The translations under genes were made by a program, and so were the position numbers. Below are positions 24,154 to 32,996 of a stretch of DNA of 64,000 nucleotides, in pieces (within the stretch, counting starts at the first letter, position 1; the number at the start of each line of letters is the position of its first letter). Below the pieces are notes generated by a model that was not told the DNA's origin, did not search any database, and saw only the letters and a program-made list of their open reading frames with translations. The DNA comes from Siphonobacter aquaeclarae (GTDB lineage Bacteria; Bacteroidota; Bacteroidia; Cytophagales; Spirosomataceae): positions 737,515-801,514 of the forward strand of contig NZ_FNGS01000001.1 in the NCBI RefSeq assembly GCF_900103285.1, read 5' to 3'.

Positions 24154-27100
24154 ATGAAATCACCTTTATTTTTTGCTGCGGGGCTGTTGCTCCTGCTGAG
24201 CGGATCGGCGTGGGCGCAGAGGCCGCTTACGCCGTTGAAGAACCCGGACAGGGGGTGGCATTTGGAATCGATTTCGGCGATCGTCAATCCGGATGGCAGT
24301 CTAAAAGATCCGAGCGATCTTAATGTGAGTTTCAATATGGCTCAACTTACTGAGTCATGCGAAAACTATGTTAAGAAACACTTGGGCGAATCGCAACACT
24401 TAACCCTGTCTCAAAGCTATATCTACCTGACGAACTTCGTTGGCAAGCGAATTTCTGACCAGGCATTAGCAACCATTGATAATCTCTTCCAGGCCCACCG
24501 TTCACGAGGAGTAAAGATGATACTGCGCTTCGCTTATGATTACCAGGCAGGACTTGTCAATGCCCGGTATACCGACATTAACCGACATCTGGACCAACTT
24601 GCACCAATCATCCAGAAAAATGCCGGTGTCATTCATACTTGGCAGGCCGGAATGCTTGGCGCATGGGGGGAATGGCACGATACGGAGCGAAAAGATATCA
24701 ACGGCACTAAACTCTATGACCTGCTCGACTCCCCGGATTCCATGCGTGTTATGATCCGGAAAATGCTTGATATTGTTCCAGTCGGTGGCACCGTTCAGGT
24801 GCGCATCCCCTACTGGCGGGAATTATTTGCTTTCGAGGACGGTCTGATGCAACGCATCGGCTTGCACAACGACGGTTTTACTGCAGGCGCCTATCAATTT
24901 GCTCCGGGAAATGACTATGTTAATCAATATTACATAGCCGCTCAGAAATGTTCTCCATTTGTACCTGTCGGAGGGGAAATGCCTTTCGACGGTCCTGGCA
25001 ATGCGTGGAACTTCAACGACACGATAAGCGTATCGAAGGCTCTCGTAACCTTGCGGGATCATCACTATACCTCACTAGATATTTCGCAAAATACTCCGCT
25101 CAATATCCGTCGCTGGACTACCTACAACCTCACTGCGGATTCGCTGAATACCATTGGAATACCCTTCCACCCCGAGTATTTCAAAGATAATGGTATTACC
25201 GTTCCAAGGACGATGTTTCAGTTTGTCCGCGATCACTTCGGGTATAACCTTTACTTTGATTATGACAAGGATGTAATTCAATCTGCAGCCGGAAAGGTTT
25301 CGTTCAGCATTCCTTTCCGGAACTATGGATTTTCCAGGATATACAACCGCTACAAAGTTGTCGCTTATCTCCTCAATGACGCCGGCGAGAAATTGGCGGA
25401 AGCACCTCTGGACGCCAATCCGGCCGACTGGCATCCCTTCCGCCCGGGGGACAGTCCGACCTCCCGCATGCAACACTATCTGCAGGGGGCGATTCCCCTG
25501 CCCGCCAGCCTGGCAGCCGGCAGCTATAAGATCGGCTTTGGAATTCTCCCGCTCAGCCCGGATGTGGCTGGCGATACCGCATTTTGCATCCGCTTCGCTA
25601 ACCGGAGCAACCTGAAGTATGTGACGACGACAGACAAGAAGGTCATTAACGTTTCTCATACTTTCTCTTACAACACAACAGCACGATACTGTGTTCCGAC
25701 GAGTGACGCTGGAGGCCAGGAACGTTACTTTACCAAACTTTGGTCAGAGGGGGCCATGCAAAACATAGACCTGACTACTCCGTTGAAACCCACCAATGCC
25801 TACGCAATCGCGGATCAGACTATTCGGGGGAAACAAGGGTCGAGTTTTAAGCTGAATGCCGTCACTACCAACGACAGCAAATATTCGCTTATCCGTGCTT
25901 GGGTAGACTGGAATGGAGACGGCATATTCTCCGACAATCAGACCGAGATGGCTTTTGTCGTTGGGGATTCCAATCCAACGGTCGACAACGGTGCTCTTCT
26001 TGAGAATTTCGCCCGGTCGATCAATATACCTGCCAACGCGAAGGTCGGCAATACGGTCATGCGCATTCGTTTTTGCGGGGCATGGGAGAATAACCCGGGA
26101 CCTTGCGGATATCAGATTCAGAATACGACGTTTGATTTTCCGGTTTATGTGGATACAACGACGGCTCATTCTCCGGCCACTCCCGCTTACTGTACTGCCT
26201 CCGGCGACGGCACGGCTGATACTCGGTATCCCACTACTCTCAGAACTCAGAATGCTCCCCACAATTTAAACATTGCAGCACCCTTACTTCCTCAGAACGG
26301 TTACCGGCAATATACTGCCGATTATCTTTCGGTTTCTCCGGGAACCACCTTCGATTTGATCGGAACCTCTTCCGACCAGGCCAAGGCGTCTCAAGTCAGG
26401 GCCTGGGCCGACTGGAACGGCGACGGCATCTTTGCCGACGATGCATCAGAAATTCTTTTTGATCTCGGAAAACACGCGCCGGCAGCGGTCGATTCGGCCG
26501 CTCACAACGCCGCGATTCGGAATTTCAGCCAGTCCGTTTTTGTCCCGGCTACTGTTAAGCTCGGTCCGACCCGGATTCGCATCCGGTATTTCGATGCATG
26601 GGAATCGTATCCCGGTTCTTGCGGGAACGCGGCGAAGAGTACCACCTTTGATTTCGTCGTTAAGGTTGAAACTCCAGAGGGTGGCGCCTACTGTCTGGCA
26701 GGTAGCGATGGCCATGATCAGGATCGATACTTGACATCGCTCTCAACAAGCGGTGCCTCACGTAATATTATGGTTCCAGCCGCGTCGCTGACACCAGTAA
26801 ACGCCTATCAGGTTTACCGGGACGATGCCGTTACCGTAACTCCCGGCAGCTCCTTCAGCCTAGCCGGAACCGCTACTCCCGGAACCCGATTCAACCAGAT
26901 CTCGTTGTGGATCGATTGGGACGGCAGTGGTTCTTTTGAAAGTTCCGAGTCGATTTTTACACTCGGTATTCGGAATGCAAACGACAATGGTCCTGCCGTT
27001 CTCAACTTCAACCAGCCGGTCAGCGTCCCGCTGACAACCCGCCCGGGCACCGTACGTGCCCGGATCCGGAATCATAACTCCTGGTATTCAGTTCCCGACC

Positions 27101-29427
27101 CTTGCGGGGATGCGCCGGGTACAACGACGTTTGATTTCCTTATCAATGTACAGGGGACGGTCAGTTGCAAGCCGGAAACCGACAATGCCGGTTTTGCACC
27201 AAATGTCTACCCAACAACACTGTCAACTTCCGGAGCTGCGCATAATCTGAATATAGTAGCAGAACTGAAACCCGTAAGGGGCTATCGTCAATATGAAAAC
27301 GATGTGCTCGTTGTCAATGCCGGAAGCACCTTCAACCTCCATACCACGGGTAGTGAAACAACCCGTTTTGCGCAAATGCGGGCCTGGATAGACTGGAACG
27401 GTGATGGCGTATTCGACGACGGAGGTGGTGAAGATCTCTTTGCGCTGGGCAAGTTCCACGCAGAAGACGATAACTATGACGTTCAGGACTTTCTGAAAAC
27501 AATCGCTGTACCGGCGACAGCCAAATCAGGCTACACCCGTCTTCGCCTTCGATACTGGAATAGCTGGACGTCGTATCCGGGACCATGCAACGCTGCCAGT
27601 GAAAGCAGTCTGTTTGACTTTCCGATTTTGATTCTGGGTTCAGGAGCGATTGTTTGCAAGCCTGAAACCGATGAAACAACCTACGCCCCAAATGTCTTTC
27701 TTACATCGCTCTCTACTTCCGGTGCCGCCCACAATCTCACGATGACTTCAGAATTGAAACCGCAAAGAGGCTACCGACTATATGACAACGACATTCTGGC
27801 CATCAGCGCGGGAAGCACCTTCGATCTTCATGCAACAACCAGTGAAGAAACCAAATGGGCACAGATGCGCGCGTGGATTGACTGGAATGGCGACGGAATA
27901 TTTGAAGACGGCGTTGGAGAAGATCTCTTTTCGATTGGCACTTATCATTCTGACGGCACCAGCACTGCCATTCGGGACTTCCTGAAATCGATCAACGTTC
28001 CAGCCACAGCTAAAGCAGGCTATACGCGTCTCCGTCTCCGGTTTTGGAATAGTTGGGTAGCCTACCCCGGCTCGTGTAACTACCTTGACAAGAGCGCCAC
28101 ATTCGACGTGACCGTGCAGATTCTGCCCTCTGGAGCTGCAGCCTGCAAACCAGAAACAGACTCCACTATCTATGCTCCTTTCATTTCCCTTACATCGCTC
28201 TCCACCTCAGGTGCCAAACATAATCTGAACATAACGTCGGAACTAAGACTGAAAAGAGGCTACCGGAAATATGAAAATGACGTGCTGACGGTGAACGCCG
28301 GCAGTTCCTTCAGCCTCCACGGCACTACCGGCGACGCGGCCAAATTCTCACAAATACGTGCGTGGATAGATTGGAACGGGGATGGTACGTTTACCGATGG
28401 AGGAAATGAAGAGCTGTTCGTCCTGGGTGACTTCCATTCAGACGGTAATAATTCCCCGTTGCTGGACTTTCTGAAAACCATTAATGCTCCCGCCACCGCC
28501 AAGCCGGGCTATACCCGCCTTCGCCTGCGATACTGGAACAGCTGGGTAGCTTATCCGGGCGCATGTGGTCAAAGCAGTCAGAGTGGCACGTTTGATTTTG
28601 ACGTGCTCGTTCTGCCGTCCGGAAGTGCGACCTGCAAGCCGGAAACCAACGTCACCAGCTACGCACCCTTGATTTCTCTCACATCACTTTCCACATCCGG
28701 CGCCTTACATAATTTAAACTCAGCTTCCGAACTGAAACTGCAAAGAGGATACCGGCTGTATGACAACGAGGTGCTGGCGGTGACTGCAGGTAGCTCCTTT
28801 AGCCTAAACGGCACTGCCAATGAAGCAACCAACTTCTCTCAAATGCGCGCATGGGCGGATTGGAACGGGGATGGGGCGTTCTCGGATGGTAGTAACGAAG
28901 ACCTGTTTGCTTTAGGAGAATTCCATTCAGACGGCACCAATCCCGTCGTGAGGAGTTATTTGAAGACGGTGAACGTTCCTGCTACCGCTAATCCGGGTTA
29001 TACCCGTCTTCGTCTGCGATACTGGAATAGCTGGCTTGCTTATCCAGGGCCGTGTAACTACCACGATCAGAGTGGCACGTTCGACTTTATTGTACTCGTT
29101 TTGCCCGCCGGTACCACCACCTACAGCCTCCCCGTCTCCTCCTACAGAGAAGCAGCGCCAGCCCCGGCAGAAGCCAAAGCACTAACCGGCGTTCTGTATC
29201 CTTCACCGGTCGGGCAAAAGCCGCTGCATGTGCTGATTAACCGGCAAATTTCAGGCAAAGCAGAAATGGAGCTGCTCGACGTCTCCGGACGTTCGATGGC
29301 AAAGCAGGAAGCAATACTCCGCAACGGTCTACTCGAAGAAGATGTCCGGAACCTGAAGCCCGGTCTCTACTTCCTGGTGTTGAAAGTCGACAATACCACA
29401 CTGACCTTCCGGTTTGTGAAAGAGTAG
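24154..29427 (+). CDS. Giant secreted DUF4874/DUF4832 protein with seven GEVED repeats and T9SS tail
   Basis: A 1757-residue protein. Signal peptide KSPLFFAAGLLLLLSGSAWAQ starts at the ATG at 24154; an in-frame ATG at 24112 adds 14 residues and is less likely. Residues about 20-200 fit DUF4874 (NPDRGWHLES, LRFAYDY, GAWGEWHDT), a barrel-like head, and about 210-500 fit DUF4832. From residue 513 to 1656 run seven GEVED-type repeats, each with a W-x-DW-N/D-G-D/S-G Ca-binding-like loop. The last 80 residues (GVLYPSPVGQ to FRFVKE) match a type A sorting domain of type IX secretion. A surface glycan-binding or hydrolytic role is plausible; no activity is proven. The 5' third is AT-richer than the neighbours. 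Confidence 0.85.
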   Translation: MKSPLFFAAGLLLLLSGSAWAQRPLTPLKNPDRGWHLESISAIVNPDGSLKDPSDLNVSFNMAQLTESCENYVKKHLGESQHLTLSQSYIYLTNFVGKRISDQALATIDNLFQAHRSRGVKMILRFAYDYQAGLVNARYTDINRHLDQLAPIIQKNAGVIHTWQAGMLGAWGEWHDTERKDINGTKLYDLLDSPDSMRVMIRKMLDIVPVGGTVQVRIPYWRELFAFEDGLMQRIGLHNDGFTAGAYQFAPGNDYVNQYYIAAQKCSPFVPVGGEMPFDGPGNAWNFNDTISVSKALVTLRDHHYTSLDISQNTPLNIRRWTTYNLTADSLNTIGIPFHPEYFKDNGITVPRTMFQFVRDHFGYNLYFDYDKDVIQSAAGKVSFSIPFRNYGFSRIYNRYKVVAYLLNDAGEKLAEAPLDANPADWHPFRPGDSPTSRMQHYLQGAIPLPASLAAGSYKIGFGILPLSPDVAGDTAFCIRFANRSNLKYVTTTDKKVINVSHTFSYNTTARYCVPTSDAGGQERYFTKLWSEGAMQNIDLTTPLKPTNAYAIADQTIRGKQGSSFKLNAVTTNDSKYSLIRAWVDWNGDGIFSDNQTEMAFVVGDSNPTVDNGALLENFARSINIPANAKVGNTVMRIRFCGAWENNPGPCGYQIQNTTFDFPVYVDTTTAHSPATPAYCTASGDGTADTRYPTTLRTQNAPHNLNIAAPLLPQNGYRQYTADYLSVSPGTTFDLIGTSSDQAKASQVRAWADWNGDGIFADDASEILFDLGKHAPAAVDSAAHNAAIRNFSQSVFVPATVKLGPTRIRIRYFDAWESYPGSCGNAAKSTTFDFVVKVETPEGGAYCLAGSDGHDQDRYLTSLSTSGASRNIMVPAASLTPVNAYQVYRDDAVTVTPGSSFSLAGTATPGTRFNQISLWIDWDGSGSFESSESIFTLGIRNANDNGPAVLNFNQPVSVPLTTRPGTVRARIRNHNSWYSVPDPCGDAPGTTTFDFLINVQGTVSCKPETDNAGFAPNVYPTTLSTSGAAHNLNIVAELKPVRGYRQYENDVLVVNAGSTFNLHTTGSETTRFAQMRAWIDWNGDGVFDDGGGEDLFALGKFHAEDDNYDVQDFLKTIAVPATAKSGYTRLRLRYWNSWTSYPGPCNAASESSLFDFPILILGSGAIVCKPETDETTYAPNVFLTSLSTSGAAHNLTMTSELKPQRGYRLYDNDILAISAGSTFDLHATTSEETKWAQMRAWIDWNGDGIFEDGVGEDLFSIGTYHSDGTSTAIRDFLKSINVPATAKAGYTRLRLRFWNSWVAYPGSCNYLDKSATFDVTVQILPSGAAACKPETDSTIYAPFISLTSLSTSGAKHNLNITSELRLKRGYRKYENDVLTVNAGSSFSLHGTTGDAAKFSQIRAWIDWNGDGTFTDGGNEELFVLGDFHSDGNNSPLLDFLKTINAPATAKPGYTRLRLRYWNSWVAYPGACGQSSQSGTFDFDVLVLPSGSATCKPETNVTSYAPLISLTSLSTSGALHNLNSASELKLQRGYRLYDNEVLAVTAGSSFSLNGTANEATNFSQMRAWADWNGDGAFSDGSNEDLFALGEFHSDGTNPVVRSYLKTVNVPATANPGYTRLRLRYWNSWLAYPGPCNYHDQSGTFDFIVLVLPAGTTTYSLPVSSYREAAPAPAEAKALTGVLYPSPVGQKPLHVLINRQISGKAEMELLDVSGRSMAKQEAILRNGLLEEDVRNLKPGLYFLVLKVDNTTLTFRFVKE
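25690..29121 (+). repeat. Seven tandem GEVED-domain repeats; last four exactly 489 bp each
   Basis: Unit starts, set at the conserved first Cys, are 25690, 26191, 26692, 27166, 27655, 28144 and 28633. Unit lengths are 167, 167, 158, 163, 163, 163 and 163 codons. Units 4-7 start CKPET and share most residues, which suggests recent tandem duplication. Each unit keeps two or more Cys and the DWNGDG-like loop. Confidence 0.88.
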
Positions 29428-29446
29428 GTACTATTTCTGACGCTGT

Positions 29447-29491
29447 AAAACGGAAGCAGGGCGGATCTCTCCGCCCTGCTTCCGTTTTTTT
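29447..29491. terminator. Strong bidirectional terminator
   Basis: Perfect 19-bp stem (29447-29465 with 29470-29488), loop tctc, A-tract on the left and T-tract on the right. It separates the GEVED gene from the convergent haem-binding dehydrogenase gene. Confidence 0.95.
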
Positions 29492-31754
29492 ATTGTCCCG
29501 TCAATTCCTTGATCGTAAAGGCTTTATCTCTTTTTCCAAGGTTCTTTCGTACCTGACTTACCTCGGCGGGAGAGATCCGGTCGGCGTTGTTTTGCCACGA
29601 CCGGCGGATGTAGGAGAGCAGCTCGGCGATGTCCTTGTCCGACAGCGATGGGTCGTATCCGATGCCGGGCATGTCTCCGGCGATTTCCGGCGCGCTGTAG
29701 AGGTGGTTGTTGACATTGACCGGCCCCGTCAATCCGAATAATACGATGGAAATCAGGTGGTTTTTGTCTCCCGTCACCCATTCCGATTTGTTCAGCGGGG
29801 GAGCGAGCGACTGTACCCCGTTCCCATCCTTTCCATGACACGTCTGGCAAATGGTATTGAACAGAGCCGCGCCTTTCGGGTACTGCCGTGCCAATACAGC
29901 CGGATCGTGGTTGCCACGTGCGCTGCGGGCATTGCGGACAGCGCTTTTCAGGTCTCGGATGATGAGGGCGGTACTATCGGTCTGCTCATCCAGAAAACTC
30001 TCTTCCCGGTCCTCCAGCGTACTCACAACAGCCGCGGCCACATACCGGTTTTGCGGCGCCGCCTTCAAGACATTACTCCGCAGTTTGGCCGCAGCCGCCG
30101 CGTCAAATACGGCAATTTTTCCGCTCAGAAACGCGATATACGGATAGGAAAGCGTATCCCGGCGTACCAGCAACCCATCCAGCGCCTTTGCCAGCACGGG
30201 CGCAGCAGCCTTCGTCAGCACAGAGGGTACTGCTCCGAGCGCCTGCTCGCGATAGCTCCAGGACGGACTTTTGAGTGCGCTGGTGATATCCGTTACCGTC
30301 AATAGTCCGAGACCTTCCAGCGTACGGAAGGCGTGAATGCGCTGAAGCTCGCTGGTACTTGTCAGCAAGGGGCGCAGGGCCGCAACAGGTTTCCCGGCGT
30401 CTACGAGTTTTTGCTGGGCAAAGTCGCGGACCCAGCCATTGGTACTGGCCAGGAAGCGTACATCTGCCGTGACAGGCTGAACCACAGGCTTCGTTCCTTT
30501 CGGAACAATCCGGTAGATGCGGCCGGCCGTAAGCGGCTGGGTCAATCCCCGTTTGGCAATCTGCCCCTTCAGGTAAGTGGTGAGATAGGTTTTGTGCTGG
30601 ATGATACCGCGGTACATATCCACGACATATAGCGCGCCATCCGGCGCGTCGTAGAGGCTGACGGGGCGGAAACGTTCGTCGGTACTGGTCAGGAATTCCT
30701 TTCCGGCATAGGCTTGTTTCCCGCTTGTCACATATCCGTTGAATGTCAGGACATTCCGCTTGATCAGATTGGCGGAAGGCTCCGCGACAAAGACATTCCG
30801 GTCGTATTCTTTTCCGAAGAGTCCTCCGCGGTATACCAGCGGTCCACAGGCGGCGGTAAATTGCACGAGCCGCTGCTGGTTGTCGAGGGTTCCCTTCGCG
30901 TAGCCGCGGTTAACGCCCGGCGTGGGTCCGGCCGGATACACCCGGTTGTCTTCCACAACGTTGACATTGAAACCGGCTACCTGATTCCGCTGGTGGGTAT
31001 TTTCCGACCCGAAACCCGGCAGGAAGTAATCTCCGATCGCGTTCTGGGAGTTATGGTTGTAGTAGAGACGGCCGTTGTCGTCCTGAGAAATACCCCACTG
31101 TCCACGGAAATGCGTCTTCTCGCTGATCCATTTCCCCTTTACAAACCGGTACCGCTTGTCGGACTTGGCGTTGTAAATCCAGTTATCCAGCGCCCTGTAC
31201 AGGCCATTCGGCTGATGTTCGACGTTTCCGCCTTTGGCATAGGCGCCGTCTACCAGCGTCTTTTTCACCGGTTTATCGTTCACCACTTCATAGTACCAGA
31301 GAGAAGGAGGCTCGGCCACGAGAATGCCTTTTCCCACAAAACAAATCGCGCGGGGAAGGACGAGGGAATCCAGAAATACCTTCCGCTTATCGGCTACGCC
31401 GTCTTTGTCCGAGTCTTCGAGGATAACGATTTTTCCGGACGGGCGCTCTTCGCCGGTTCCGAGGGTATCGTTCATATACCCGTTCATTTCCACTACCCAG
31501 AGGCGCCCTTTGCCGTCGAAACTGAGGGCGACAGGCGCCGAAACGAGTGGTTCCGCCGCCACCAGCTGAACTTCAAAGCCGTCCTCCACCGCCATATGAC
31601 GGATGGATTCCGACGCCGGAACAAAGGGAGTATCACTGGCGGGTACCGCGACCCGCGCATCGGTTTTCGGGAAAAACTGCCATAGGGCGGTCAGCAACAA
31701 ACCAAGAAAAGCGATTCTCAAATGCACGATAAACAGGTATAGAGGTGGTACCAT
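29490..31754 (-). CDS. PVC-type membrane-bound dehydrogenase with C-terminal cytochrome c
   Basis: A 754-residue exported protein starting at the ATG at 31754, where a membrane anchor or signal begins (PPLYLFIVHLRIAFLGLLLTALW); a longer frame to 31847 adds a polar tail. Residues about 60-430 form the PVC-type beta-propeller of putative sugar or alcohol dehydrogenases (FEVQLVAAEPLV, GKGRLWVVEMNGY, DSDKDGVADKR, NGLYRALDNWIY). A helical, HEAT-like stretch follows to about 620. Near residue 640-730 is a c-type cytochrome with CQTCHG for haem and a distal Met candidate. It probably oxidises a sugar or related alcohol in the periplasm and passes electrons to a cytochrome. Substrate unknown. Confidence 0.85.
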   Translation of the reverse strand: MVPPLYLFIVHLRIAFLGLLLTALWQFFPKTDARVAVPASDTPFVPASESIRHMAVEDGFEVQLVAAEPLVSAPVALSFDGKGRLWVVEMNGYMNDTLGTGEERPSGKIVILEDSDKDGVADKRKVFLDSLVLPRAICFVGKGILVAEPPSLWYYEVVNDKPVKKTLVDGAYAKGGNVEHQPNGLYRALDNWIYNAKSDKRYRFVKGKWISEKTHFRGQWGISQDDNGRLYYNHNSQNAIGDYFLPGFGSENTHQRNQVAGFNVNVVEDNRVYPAGPTPGVNRGYAKGTLDNQQRLVQFTAACGPLVYRGGLFGKEYDRNVFVAEPSANLIKRNVLTFNGYVTSGKQAYAGKEFLTSTDERFRPVSLYDAPDGALYVVDMYRGIIQHKTYLTTYLKGQIAKRGLTQPLTAGRIYRIVPKGTKPVVQPVTADVRFLASTNGWVRDFAQQKLVDAGKPVAALRPLLTSTSELQRIHAFRTLEGLGLLTVTDITSALKSPSWSYREQALGAVPSVLTKAAAPVLAKALDGLLVRRDTLSYPYIAFLSGKIAVFDAAAAAKLRSNVLKAAPQNRYVAAAVVSTLEDREESFLDEQTDSTALIIRDLKSAVRNARSARGNHDPAVLARQYPKGAALFNTICQTCHGKDGNGVQSLAPPLNKSEWVTGDKNHLISIVLFGLTGPVNVNNHLYSAPEIAGDMPGIGYDPSLSDKDIAELLSYIRRSWQNNADRISPAEVSQVRKNLGKRDKAFTIKELTGQ

Positions 31755-32054
31755 CGCCGGCCCCGGTGCGCTACCGGAGCGGGACGCCGCCTGCCCGTCT
31801 CTGTCGACAGACGGATAAGCAGGTAAAAATACGTCGTCGTCCTTCAAAAGGACTCATTTATTTGGCGTCTTCCCCGAAAAAACGATCGTTTCCCCTGTTT
31901 GCTGCGACATAAGCGGTAACGTACCCAATCCATGCATCGCGTCTGAGCGTCTTCAGGTTCCGTCTGAAAGGGTAAAAGTTTTCCTTTCCGATACCCGGAG
32001 AAATCGATTTCCCTCCTAACTTTTCACCATTGTTTCATCCTTCTCTTGTCCTTT
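31755..32054. other. 300-bp divergent intergenic region
   Basis: Contains the promoters of the haem-binding dehydrogenase (minus) and the DUF72 gene (plus). The only structure seen is the 12-bp palindrome aaacgatcgttt at 31880-31891. No gene or exact TAnnTTTG box was found. Confidence 0.5.
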
Positions 32055-32924
32055 ATGAAATTCGGAAAAGTCGAAAACCCCGACGATATTGATTTTGCCC
32101 TCCCGCCCGACCACCCCGGGACTACCGCCCTTCTCAAGGGCAGCAGAGGGAAGACAGACATCTGCATCGGTTGTGCCAAGTGGAACAAGACCGACCTGAA
32201 AAGTTTCTACCCCCGCGGTACGAAAGATGAGCTGGCTTACTATGCTTCCCAATTCAACAGTATTGAACTTAACGCTACGTTTTATAATAATTTTCCGATC
32301 GAGACGATCGAAGGCTGGTACGAAAAAACGACCCCCGGCTTCCGGTTTTTTCCAAAACTGCACCAGGGAATCAGCCACTGGAAACGCCTGAAAGAAGCGA
32401 AGGAAGCAACAGAAGTGTACCTCGACGGCATTTCCCACCTCAAAGACAAACTCGGCATGCTGTTTCTTCAGTTGCCGGATAACTTCAGCCCGAAAAACTG
32501 GGACGCGCTCAAAAGCTACCTCGAAGACTGGCCGAAGGGTTTTCCGCTGGCGCTGGAGCTTCGCCACAAGGGCTGGTACGACGGCACCTGGAACAGCGAC
32601 GATTTATACGACGTACTTGAGAAAAACCAGATCTCGCACATCATTACCGACTCCGCCGGTCGGCGTGACCTGCTGCACATGCGCCTGACGACCCCCACGG
32701 CCTTCATCCGGTACAACGGCGCGAACGTCGATTCGGATTATACCCGCCTTGACGACTGGTTTGAGCGCCTCAAAAACTGGATGGAAGCGGGTATCGAGCA
32801 TATCTACTTTTTCGTCCACCAAAACCACGAAGAAGCATCTCCCCTCCTCTCGGCCTACCTCATCGAGCGGCTCAACAAGGAAATGGGCACGGAGCTGCAG
32901 GTACCGCATAATCCGGTGAAATAG
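32055..32924 (+). CDS. DUF72 family protein
   Basis: A 289-residue cytoplasmic protein of the DUF72 (YecE) TIM-barrel family. Motifs are ICIGCAKWNKTDLKSFYP near residue 40, FNSIELNATFYNNFP, FRFFPKLHQGISH and IYFFVHQNHEEASP near the C-terminus. The ATG at 32055 is preferred to a TTG at 32046. Biochemical function is unknown; the fold resembles endonuclease IV and sugar isomerases. It is monocistronic, bounded by the terminator at 32947. Confidence 0.9.
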   Translation: MKFGKVENPDDIDFALPPDHPGTTALLKGSRGKTDICIGCAKWNKTDLKSFYPRGTKDELAYYASQFNSIELNATFYNNFPIETIEGWYEKTTPGFRFFPKLHQGISHWKRLKEAKEATEVYLDGISHLKDKLGMLFLQLPDNFSPKNWDALKSYLEDWPKGFPLALELRHKGWYDGTWNSDDLYDVLEKNQISHIITDSAGRRDLLHMRLTTPTAFIRYNGANVDSDYTRLDDWFERLKNWMEAGIEHIYFFVHQNHEEASPLLSAYLIERLNKEMGTELQVPHNPVK

Positions 32925-32946
32925 AGACCGGTATCGCTTAAAACGA

Positions 32947-32982
32947 AGAATGAGACCGGTCCGGAAGGGCAGGTCTCATTCT
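32947..32982. terminator. Bidirectional hairpin between DUF72 and sulfatase genes
   Basis: Perfect 11-bp stem agaatgagacc/ggtctcattct with a 14-base loop, followed by tatttgg on the plus side. It lies between two convergent genes. Confidence 0.75.
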
Positions 32983-32996
32983 ATTTGGTTGTTTTG

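Noticed and set aside
24847-24859. gatgcaacgcatc, looking like the operator core
   Set aside because: It lies inside the giant protein's coding region and its symmetry centre is shifted relative to GCAAC-N3-GTTGC.
25690-29121. Possible CRISPR or satellite array
   Set aside because: Units are coding, 489 bp long in four cases, keep the frame and carry protein motifs, so they are domain repeats.
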